Below, piece by piece: positions 32,471-42,506 of a stretch of DNA of 64,000 nt (the first letter of the stretch is position 1; the number at the start of each line of letters is the position of its first letter). The notes under the pieces were generated by a model. That model saw only the letters and a program-made list of their open reading frames with translations. It was not told where the DNA came from and did no database searches. Made by a program: the position numbers and the translations under genes. Location: NCBI GenBank assembly GCA_003971905.1, contig RSEE01000105.1, positions 124,001-188,000 on the forward strand, in the 5' to 3' direction. Source of the DNA: Moniliella sp. 'wahieum'. Taxonomy: Eukaryota; Basidiomycota; Moniliellomycetes; Moniliellales; Moniliellaceae.

Positions 32471-34733
32471 ATGCTAGCGCGTCTGCCGTTGAAGGTCCTC
32501 CTCCGAATCGTCGTCAGCGGCGCACTCAGTCCGCGCGACCTGCTCAGCATCGCCTCCACATGCAAGCGTGCGTATCTCTGCCGCCAGGCACAGCGACCGC
32601 GCAACGCTGACATGGCCCTTTACCCACAGACCTTCATGCGACACTAGATACTGAGCCGACCTGGAATTGGCTCGCGTCACGTCTCCTTCCTATTTGCCCC
32701 CAGGCATCACTGGCTGACGCCGCGCGGGACCTGGGGTTTGATATTGTCCCCCAAACATGGAAAGGACTGCTCGTGGCGGCCGAGCTGCTCGAAGAGCAAT
32801 TTGGATATACTCTCGAGGGCAAGGCGATCACCCCTCTCACTGACCCTGCTCCTTTGGCCGATACCGTACCACAAGTCTTCATCGACAGCAGGCCTGAGAG
32901 TGCAACCAGTCGTAATGAGTATCGTGGCGATCACAACGTCGATTTCAAGCAAGTCCCCTGGGTATTGGCGGAGCACAAGAGACGACATTCGTCGTGTGAC
33001 TTTCAAAACCCTCGGTTTCGCAGCAACAAAGCGTGGTGGCTGCTAAAGCAGTTGGGGCGGGAGCAGCGTGCGTGGTTAGACCGCATGCCATGTAAGGTCA
33101 GCTTGGATACCATCACATGTTCGCCTCCAAGATATGGTCTTACGAGGCGTCTCCTGAATCATGCTTTATGGGGGGAGACTTTCATAACGACCTTATCCTA
33201 CTTTTGTTCTACCAAGTTGGCGCGGATGCCGGCGAAGGTGCGTATGTGGTCTCCCTTCACCGCGCCACCAGGCCGCTGCATATCGATATGGAAAACAGTG
33301 ATGAATCATTATGTTGGGTTCATGAGCATGACATTGTCATGCCCTGTGCATCAATTCCTACCCATGACCACCCTTTCATCGTCTTGGATGGGTCTACACT
33401 TCGGTTTTTGTAAGTCCAACCCTGCCCCATTTTTCGAAATGCTCTTGGCATCTGACCGATTTCATCATCGTTTCTGCATCATATCCAGAGACATTGAGGG
33501 CCGACAGAAGTGGTTTTCCGAGTATGCCATATCAACGGGAAAACCTACATGCCGGACGGTTCTGGATGCACCACAAGTCGATTCCTTGGCGCATCACTCT
33601 CTCAATAATCGCCCCTTTCAAGTCGATTCAGACTTTCTGTTTGTGTTATGCAAGAGAGAGCTATTCGTTTGTGACCGTGTATCGGGCGGTCGCCTTTGGT
33701 CACTATCCGAAATGATGCAAAACGGATCAGGTTACTGCTCCAATATGGTACACCTTTCTATTGGTGGGACTGGTTCGCCTCTGGACAAACCCTGTTTACA
33801 GGACGCGGTAAGCATCCGTTCCCATTGCCTTGTTTTCGGGACCAAAAAACTAAATGATTTTTCTTTGCGCTTCAGGATCCACCTGACTGGTGCTTCGATT
33901 GGGGAAGCGATGGTAACATCATTATCTCTTCACTAGAAGTGTTCCCTGCCTCGGAGAGTTTTTGCTTTCTCCTGCGCACGTCTCGTGACTGTTCGCCTGT
34001 TCCCTCCTATCTCTGTATATTGAAGGGCTATCGCCATGCCTTTACCGGGGACGTCCATACCCACCCAGCTTGGTTTGTCACGGTCAACTTGGGATGCATT
34101 ACTACTCCGGGTCCAATCATCCCTCCGACTCTCAACTATGACAGTCGCTTCATGTACCAGACAATCTCCGACGGCTGGTCATACAAAGTGGACTCTGTCC
34201 TGCCAGGCGAGATGGTCGCCATTGAGAACAAACCCGTCCAACCAAAGCCCATTCCGTCAAGCAGAACTTGTGTCATCTACAGTGGTCCTCGGCTGCGCCT
34301 TGGATGCCTCAGGTTGGTCCTTGTTGACTGGAAGCATGCTCGTCTTCCCAATGAAATTCGGTTGACAGACATGCCCCTTCGACCGATCCGGGTCGATACG
34401 CCAACACCGATGGTCTTGGGACCTGATCTCATTGTCCCTGATATTTCCCAAATTGAGAAGGACAAAGACAAGAATCAAAACCAAAGTGGGAACAACAGCG
34501 TCCGAGATCCCATGGTTTCCACCGATTCGTCCACTCCCAATCCACACCCGGAATTCTTCTCGTACAAAAACACCTCCACTTCCTTAATTGAGATGGGCAG
34601 TATCCTCTTCTCCACAGGGGCGTTTTTGGCATTGAGAGACATTTCATGTGATTCGAGAATGTACCCTCCTTCTCGCTTTCACCAATTATATTGGGATTGG
34701 GGTGCCAAGGCCCGCCGATGGCTCCAAACCCAC
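32471..34733 (+). CDS. F-box protein, tandem copy 2
   Basis: Starts MLARLPLKVLLRIVVSGALS at 32471. The intron 32568-32629 (GTGCGTAT...ACAG) leads to HLHATLDTEPTWNWLASRLL. Downstream it follows copy 1 closely (FDIVPQTWKGLLVAAELLEE, GGDFHNDLILLLFYQVGADA, RDIEGRQKWFSEYA, DPPDWCFDWGSDGN). It keeps the frame where copy 1 breaks near 28990. However, it has a 4-bp deletion near 33132 relative to copy 1 (between DTITC and WSYEASPES). A long frame continuing through 33132-33410 is the wrong frame for that exon. The ending WDWGAKARRWLQTH at 34733 differs in frame from the copy 1 ending. The two copies thus carry complementary lesions. Confidence 0.65.
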
Positions 34734-35489
34734 TGATTCCATCCCATTTGGGACCTTCAACATCCTCACAGCCTGGACTGTGCTTCCCTTTCGGTCCTCA
34801 CGCCTCATTTCCCTTGCCGCATTTCCGACAGGTAAGACCCATCGAATCCACCGGTGGTATGCGTTGGCAGGAAAAGGGGAAAGTGTTATACGGGCTGCGG
34901 CGGACCCGATGGTCGGATCCAAACGCTGACGCCCACCTGCTCCGCACATGCCCTGTAGAGCGTGCTCCGCAGGCCAACCAAGTGTGACATGTGATGATGG
35001 TTGGCTAAATAGGTGTCGTGGTCCGAAGGGCCATGCGTCCGCGCAACATCCGCGCGACCGTCGCCCTCCGCCCAACCGAGCTTCCACCTCTGTCTCCGTT
35101 TCCTTTCCTTTCTCGGTCGCGCCTGCGGCGACCAACCCCGCCTTCGACGTGTCTTCCTTTCTGCAGACCTTCTTGTATCCGTTTCCCTTTTGATCATGCC
35201 CCCCCCCCTGGTTGTGGGGGATCTTTTCTCCCACCTTTCACTCTCGTCATCTCTCGTCCACCATCTACCCGTCATTTCCCGCCTATCCTGTCCGACCCCT
35301 GCCCGTTTTCCAGCCAATTGATCCAGTACATGATGCCTCCTCTTGTTAGCGTCCGACTTCTCCTTCGACCTCGTCCTCTTGCCATCCGTCAGTCCACAGT
35401 CGCGCGAGCCCTCCTCTAGCCGCGTCGATTTCCAGTCTCTTTCCAGTCTCTTTCCAGTCTCAGTTGAGGCAGTCTTTGTCCGCCGCTGC
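34734..35489. other. 3' region of F-box copy 2
   Basis: Corresponds to 30864-31250 of copy 1 except for about 240 bp of unmatched sequence (about 34850-35090). No gene recognised. Confidence 0.4.
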
Positions 35490-35715
35490 TTCCTCCCATC
35501 CCTAAGTCCCGGAGGCTTCAGGCTTGTTACTCCAGCCCAAGCCGGTGCAGACGCAGTCTTGCCACACGAGGAGCCGCCCCACCAGAGGCCTCTCCTCGGC
35601 CCTAGCTACTGTACGCTCGGATTCACCAACTAGCCCAAGCCCGAAACTACCGTGAGTCGACCTACCGTCGCCGAAGGGATCGTACCCCGAAACCCCTGGG
35701 CGGGCCCCCTTATGA
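35490..35715 (+). repeat. Dispersed repeat R, copy 5
   Basis: Same blocks as copy 3: CCTAAGTCCCGGAGGCTTCA, CCCAAGCCGGTGCAGACGCA, CCAGAGGCCTCTCCTCGGCC, CCAACTAGCCCAAGCCCGAA and GTGAGTCGACCTACCGTCGC. It is followed by iterated GAGTTCTGAGTTCCGAG. Confidence 0.8.
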
Positions 35716-36384
35716 GTTCTGAGTTCTGAGTTCCGAGTTCCGAGTTTTCTATGCGATCGAAACGCGTACAAGGGATGGTATCATCGAGGACAATATATCA
35801 GGGATGGCTAGCGGCTCCCAACAAATTGGATTAGGCGGCGCACGAAAGCTATAGGCGGTGCGCACACAGATGCGTGAAAAAGTTCGCAACATTTTAATGA
35901 CCTGAATTGTAGTACAGGCTGCCTAGGCGCCTCTTTCCGCATGAGGCCTGAGGCTCAGGCTCAAACGCATGCGTTCCTGCCGCCTGAGGTTCAGGCCTGG
36001 GGTCCCGAGGCTTGAAGCTTGAAGCTCTTAAGGCTCCCGATCTTAAGCTTCAGGCTTCAAGAATTTCAAGCCACAACAAGTCTATTAGTCTCAGATCTCA
36101 GATATCAGAAACTCAGTAGACTCACACGCGGACTCATCGGTCAGGAAGGCTGACCCACCACACCGAGCCTCAAGCTCCTCTCGGCCGCAGAAGCTTGAAC
36201 TTCAAGCCTCAATATCGCACTATCTCAATCTTCAATCTTCAAGGCTATCATGTGGATCAGGCATCTCATACAGCACAGTGCATCAGCCTCTGAATCAAAA
36301 TCAGGGAAAAGAGAAGAGAAGTATAAGGCCTAAGGGTTAGGCCATGCACCATGCTTTGTCGACGAGCGATCGCTTGAGGCATGG

Positions 36385-36433
36385 ATGTATGATGCATGAT
36401 ATGCGATGTATGACGCGTGACGCGTGACGGGTG
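36385..36433 (+). repeat. Seven in-phase palindromic heptads, G spacer
   Basis: Seven consecutive 7-mers, each A-NNNN-[T/C]-G: ATGTATG, ATGCATG, ATATGCG, ATGTATG, ACGCGTG, ACGCGTG, ACGGGTG. The core changes from ATGCAT-type to ACGCGT-type without a phase break. The last base is G in every unit. Confidence 0.9.
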
Positions 36434-38329
36434 CCGCTGTCGGAGCCGCGCAACAAAACATTTCCGGGACGAGGCGCAAGGGTGTGTGGGACTCTTGAGA
36501 TTGATGTCGGCGAGGCCGGAGGGCATATGCCATGTGACATATGACATGTGACATGTGAGGCCTGAGAGACCCGGAGAGCCCAGGGTGGGGGCGGGAGAGG
36601 GAGCTCAGCCGGTCAATATAAGTCAACGGCGGGTCAGCCCTTGTCAACCCTTGTCAACCCTTGTCAACCACGTCAACCACGTCAACCACATCTCGAACTC
36701 AACACACAAGTTTTGAGTCCAATGTTCAACCACTAACCGCTCCGCCTGGACGGATAAACGTTAAACGTAGCAACAGTAAACTGCTTGGAAGGACGCGGAG
36801 GATTCAAGTCAGTGTGTGGTTCCCGAGGAGCCTACTGTTCATGAGGCTGTGACATGTGATGGTAGAGAGCAGCGTCGTTAACCGCGTTAACGTCATTAAT
36901 GCCATTAAGCATTAGCGCGTCTGCGTCTCTGTTGATGCATGATGTACCTCTCCGTATAAGCCACAATTTGGTTCTATAGTCGATCCTATACAAGCCGAAA
37001 GGGCATGCGCTTATGGCGCTTATATGAGCCAAAAGCGGATGGGATAGGCGATTATAGAGAAGCCAGAGTAGTGACATTTATACTAGCGGTTATTATAGCA
37101 ATAATGCTTCGTTCGTGCCTTGGTTACAAAACGGAGAGAGGGCAGCGGGAAGAGCACAGAACAGAACAACATGACCGTCGATGAGATCGGTGGACTGTAG
37201 CTGGTTCTATATTTAGCAAAAGTGCGAAGCAGAGACGAACGAGTACACACGGTACTGCGAGCAGCCTAAGATCAAACTGCTGACTGTGTTGACTGCTGAA
37301 CGCTGGAATCAACCTCTGAGGATTCAACCTGAGTGCGCAGCCAGCCCAGAGCAAGTTTTGAAAATTGGCATTGAAGCTTGAAGGTATACCTCAAGCGGGA
37401 ACGAGAACAAAAAGAAAGAGATTATGCGCGCACGGGGAGTGGCTATCGAGTGGCTTTTGTTGTAACTAATCAGCAGTTCTAGTCACTAATCACAGGTCAC
37501 TGCATCTTCAAGCTTCACAGCTAACCCTCTCTTCTGTACTCAGTGTACTCAGTACTCACTGCATGTAATCACGTCCTCTCAGATCTCAGATCTCACGCGT
37601 CACACCAGCGACATGGCCACAAAACACCTGCAACCCCACCCTGGAGGAAGAGGAGGGCACATCAAACATCTGCCTCAAGCTTCAAGGGGGTCTCTCAGGG
37701 TCTCGATCTGTAGCACCCTCCGGCCTCCCGCGTCCCGTCGCCGTCAACGCGTCTCAACGTGTCAACTTTAAACCCCTCAAGGTGGTGACAGATCTGAGGC
37801 TCAGATCTGAGGGATCTGAGGTCCAAAAGACCTAAGAAGTTCGAGATCTGACTGGAGAGTGACTAGTGACTAGCGACTAGTGACTCCCCCCGGCGATGAT
37901 GTCGATGATGAGAGTCAAGCTGATTGGTTGAGCTTAGTCGAGCTTCAAGCTCCAAGTGACGAGTACTAACTACAGTGATCCCCCCAGTTAGTACGTTATA
38001 CGGCAGCCATTTCATTGACGGAGCTTAAGGCTGGGACAGGGGAACGCTACGCCTAAACCGACCCGTTCATTTTGCGCGTGTTACTTGGCAGCGCCACCAT
38101 GCTAGGGAACCAGGGGGATCGCCAGGATATCAGGAACTCTGGTGCTCGCTATCCGGTCCCATACCCGAGGTATAGCGCGTGTGAACACGGATGAACGTGG
38201 TAGACTTCCGAGCTATAAACAAAACACTGTCGACTTGAAGTGCTTGAGGTTCTACGCCGCGGTATCTACGCCCTTTACATGTTACGCGTTGCACGTCTTG
38301 AGGAGATATTCTCAGCTCTGGCAGTACTT

Positions 38330-38612
38330 GTCCTCCACTTCTTCTACCCGTCCCTACGCCCCAGAGGTTTCAGTCACGTTACTACGGCCCAAGCCGGTGC
38401 ATATACGCTGCCTTGCACACGTGTGCCATCAGTGTAGCCACCTAGGCTTGACGACTTTAGGGCTTGGCTCCCAGAGGCCTCTCTCTCCTCGTCCTTAGCT
38501 CCTCTCAGATCCACCATCTAGCCCAAGCCCGAAACTACCGTGAGTCGACCTATAGTCTCCGAAGGTATTGTACCCTATAACCCTGGGCGAGCCCCTTCTT
38601 GGGGCCCGTCTC
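38330..38612 (+). repeat. Dispersed repeat R, copy 6
   Basis: Contains CCCAGAGGTTTCAGTCACGT, CGGCCCAAGCCGGTGCATAT, CAGAGGCCTCTCTCTCCTCG, CTAGCCCAAGCCCGAAACTA, CCGTGAGTCGACCTATAGTC and the GC-rich end. It is separate from the tandem duplication, so R is a dispersed family and not only part of the F-box unit. Confidence 0.75.
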
Positions 38613-39756
38613 CGTGACATGTGACATTGAAGCAGGGGAAAGAACGGAAGGGATGGCTTCAGTGCAGATCAAGAATGGTAAAGGATGGAACGGTACAATG
38701 AGGAGCGTATAGATAGTAAGCAAGGCAGCACCATTGGTAGTTACTACTATACATTCCTGGCCGACGGCTTGTCGCCGTGACCACACGATAAAAAGGGAAG
38801 GTTCAAGTGACGTAACTAGTGATTACTGTACTGTTACTACGCGCAAGCGGGGCGAAAAAGGCGCGAAGGCTCATACTGGCGTCGTAGGAACTGAGAGAGT
38901 CTACGCGCCGGACTGCACTTGCCAAATTAAGTACGAACGACACCGCTTGGGCGAACCGGGTGGCGTCGTAAACACGCGTATAACGCACAACTCGTAACGC
39001 ACAACTCTTACGCACAACTCGGAACGCAGAACTCGTCACGCGGATGATAATCGATAATCGATAAATCGATAATCCAAGGCAGACAATCCCAAACGCATTC
39101 ACTTCTTGGCAGATCCATTTCGCACTCGGTTGTAACGTACCATACTCTGACTAGTACTCAGTCTGAGTAACTCAGTACCGAGGAGTGCTCACCTGCTCAC
39201 CGGTCACTCAGTCTGAGATCTGAGGTCTGAGGACGACTGAGCGCACGCCTCTCCGCCTCAGCGCTCAGTCCGAAATTGAAACTGAATATCCAGATGGTAA
39301 GACCAAGGTCGGAGAGACGCCACACCCCCGACACGCGTCGGGTAATCTGGCAGCCCTCACGATCTCAGATCTGGAGATATCCAGCGTCCAGATGGCTGAG
39401 GGGCAGGTCCACACGTACGTACATTCCCAGTATTCAGATTGAGATTGAGATTGAGCTATTGAGTCTACATACTCAGCACTCCATACTGCGTAGTGCCTCT
39501 CCACTGAATCAGTAACCGGTAACCGGTAACCGCCTATAGTGGGGCCAAGGTCAGATCTCAGCCTGAGGCTCAAGCCTCAGGCCCTCAGGCCTCAGGCCGG
39601 GCAAGCGGGTCAAGCTTCAAGCCAAGGGACCAGCGGCTCAGCCAGAGCGCTCACACGGAGCACCGCGCGCCCTCAGTCTGAGTACTCAGCGCGTCAGCCG
39701 CTCCGGCTGAGCCCTAGTAAACCCTTGAGCCCCCCACGGGCGAGGTACGGGCATCC

Positions 39757-39784
39757 ATGCATCATGCATCATGCATCATGCATC
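39757..39784 (+). repeat. Four ATGCATC heptads
   Basis: Four perfect tandem copies of the palindrome ATGCAT with a C spacer. Confidence 0.95.
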
Positions 39785-42219
39785 GAAGAATTCGATCCCC
39801 AAGCTCCCTGGCCAGCAGCTTGAAGCGTTACACGTTACACGTTGTTAAGCCTTTTGGAAGCGCAGCCACAGGATGTCGGATCGTCGAATCGCACAGCACA
39901 ACAGTACTGTGGTACTACCGAGCACTGGATCTTGAATCCTGAGGATTCAGTCCGAGGCCTGAGCGCCTGAGCGCCTGAGCCTGAATATTGATTGCAATGA
40001 ATCCTGCGGAATGCTATGCGCGCCCCCACCATCCACACATCCACAACAATTTATCCGCCACGCTCTTGGGGGCGCAGGCGTCCTGCCCGTCTCTAGCTGG
40101 TTCAGCCAAGCCGTCGGAGTGGGTGGTGAGCCGTGGCGCGTGACCGGTAACACCGGGCCGGAACCGCGCAGTAACGCGTAACGGGTGAAGTGAACCTTGA
40201 GTCTCGCGTATTGACCTCATGGCCTCATCGATCATCGGACGAACGAAGAGCTATGCAAGTGGATGCAAGACGCGCACAGCTACGGTCGTTTGAGGTGGAG
40301 CCCATGCAATACATAGACCCACCGGAGCAACTACAGGACAATACCTCGGTGCTCGTACTTGTACTCAGGTGAGTGAGTACTCAGCGCCATAAAAATGGGG
40401 TGTGTTTGGCGTGTGTGTGCGCTGATTGGGTGGGTGTGTAATGAAATGGATCAAACGAGCGTGGGGGTGGGATGCCAGGTGCCTAGCGCCAACAAACACA
40501 GCTAGGTGCAAGCCAACAGGGGCTTGGATGGGCAGGTGCGGCGGAGGGCGGAGAGTGGGCGAATGTGTGGTGGCGGAAACCCCGCTGGTGGAGGAGTGGG
40601 CGCTGGAAGGCGAGGCGCGTGGCGAGTGCTACGTATCGAGGCCGGATAAAAAAAAGCAGAGCGAGGGGGCAGTGGCGGGGTGGGTGGGCGAGGGACGGCG
40701 CCTTGTTTCTGGCTATGCTGTGCGTATGCGATGCTGGGGGGTAGGGTTAGGTGTGTGAAACGATGCGCGTGATGCAATGCACTGCGATGCATAGGCCGCC
40801 CCCAAGCCAGAGCAGCCATCATGCATCATGCATCAGTGCTCGGTGCTGCATTCTGCGCGCCCCCCACACGGCAGTGTGTGGCGCAGGGGGTGTGTGCCTT
40901 GCGACGGCGACAACAAAAGTCCCATGCAGGCGGAATGCATACGGCTGCTGCTGTCCGCTCGGGTGGGATGGATGCCTCTGCACGAGGGGACCCTAACCCC
41001 CTCCCACGCTGTCCCACGTCGCTTCCGTCCTGCGCAGGGCCTGCGCCTGCCATGCACCATGCCAGATCCGCGCGGGGCCGAGGCTGGCGCGTTGTCGGCC
41101 TACGTACCCCCTCCGCATCGGACAGCTGGAGTGGGCATGTGCTGCGCTGCCTTTGCCACAGCACGCCCTAGTCTGTCTCGATCGCTGGGCTGCGCTCGGC
41201 TGCGCTCGGAGGCACTGGGATCGATGATCGATCGGGCTGCGTCGGGTGTCGCAGAGGATGGGTGATCTGAGACACACGCCATACTATGGCGGGTACGCGC
41301 TGCGCTAACCATCTGTGTATGTATAGGTGTATTGCATAGCATCCTCCATCTTGCACCCGTCCCGAGGCGGCGGGCGCCATCTCGGGCACGGGCGATGTGT
41401 GCGGCCTGCACCCCGGCGACCCCAGATAAAACCCTGGCACACGCGTCTGCGGGCGTGGGGCGGACCCTCCCATCACCCTCCCTCTGCTCCTCCACCCTGG
41501 TCTTCTCGCTTCCGCCCGCTGGGTCCCGTGCCCTGCCCTCCGCTCCGCCCCCTCGACCCTTCCTTCCCTCCGCTCTGCTCCACCTCCATCGCAGCTCATC
41601 CCCTCCCTCCCCTCGTCGTACGTGTTACCCCTTCCGTCCCCCATCCACACCGACAGCCCACAGCCCACGCGGGGGGCAGTCGTGCCTCTGGCCAGCACAC
41701 CTCCTCCAACCGCTAGTCACTACCTTGCCACTACTACCTTCACCAGTCCAGTGCGCCGCCGCACCGTCGTTCTGTGCTCTTGCCGTCGCAATCGACCCAC
41801 TGGCTCTCCTCCGCCTGATCCGTCGTCCCGCCGCCCACAACACAACTCCGTCGGCGCCCCACCGATCGCCGACGGTCCGATCCCACACCCCACTTCACAT
41901 CCGTACTCAGTAGTACTCAATACTCAGTACTCCGTGCCGCCACCCGAATCACAGCTGGGCAGCCGGACGCTGGCCATGTCCTTAGCGTTGGCCCACGTGC
42001 CCCCCCGCCTCGCCCCCCGCTTTTCCTTGTCACATGTCACATCCATTTCGGGTGCTATCCCAGCTCCGTCTCCTTGTATCCGTTACTGACTTGCGCTCCT
42101 TCGTTTTTTGCCCTCTCTGTGCGCTGCGTCACATTAATTGCACTGCTCATTTCCGGGGCTACCGTCATGTCCGCGACTGTCCTGCTGCGATGTTGACCGT
42201 CACGTTTACCGCCGACCAT

Positions 42220-42278
42220 GCATCATCATCACCATCAACATCAACATCATGATCCTCATCGTCATCATCATCATTGTG
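42220..42278 (+). repeat. (CAT)n/(ATC)n microsatellite
   Basis: Imperfect trinucleotide repeat with interruptions (CAACAT, GATCCT), upstream of the C2H2 gene. Confidence 0.8.
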
Positions 42279-42506
42279 GTCCCGCCCTCTTCAGGCGCCA
42301 GGTGCTGGTAGTTCAGCTCAGCTCGCCCCCCCAGGTTCAGGTGGATTGAACGGCGCTTTCCTGCTGTGTTGACCTGATCTGTTTAAGTCCAAGTGGGAAT
42401 TCGGAAAGGACCCTTCTTCACCCATCATATTTCGCCTCGCCCCCGACAACCCCCCTCCCCCTCCTCCCTCTAGCGTTACCTGTTCTACCTCCCACGGCGG
42501 CCATCC

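Larger units (their letters stand above)
28330..35715 (+). repeat. Tandem segmental duplication of an F-box gene unit
   Basis: The sequence 28330-31490 recurs at 32320-35715. The copies share the promoter, all exons, introns and about 700 nt downstream, ending in repeat R. Offset is 3986 bp at the ATG and about 4240 bp at the 3' end, because the second copy has extra sequence at about 34850-35090. Identity by eye is above 90% in exons and lower in flanks. The units are separated by about 830 bp containing an inverted repeat. Confidence 0.9.
35716..42506. other. Gene desert 1 with palindromic heptad arrays
   Basis: About 6.8 kb with no convincing gene. It is dominated by short arrays of 6-bp palindromes plus one spacer base, for example at 36385-36433, 37581-37601, 37862-37882, 39515-39528, 39757-39784 and 41912-41932. 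It also holds R copy 6 (38330-38612), a C-rich stretch at 41340-42030 and a CAT microsatellite near 42220-42278. The part after about 42060 is the promoter side of the C2H2 gene. Confidence 0.7.

Noticed and set aside
33117-33413. The 387-codon frame of F-box copy 2 read as one continuous protein
   Set aside because: Comparison with copy 1 shows that over this stretch the frame beginning MFASKIWSYE carries the conserved protein; the long frame is the wrong one there.
40426-42089. Several 100-190 codon frames
   Set aside because: Pro/Ser/Arg/Ala-rich translations of C-rich or G-rich DNA in all frames, with no consistent coding signal.
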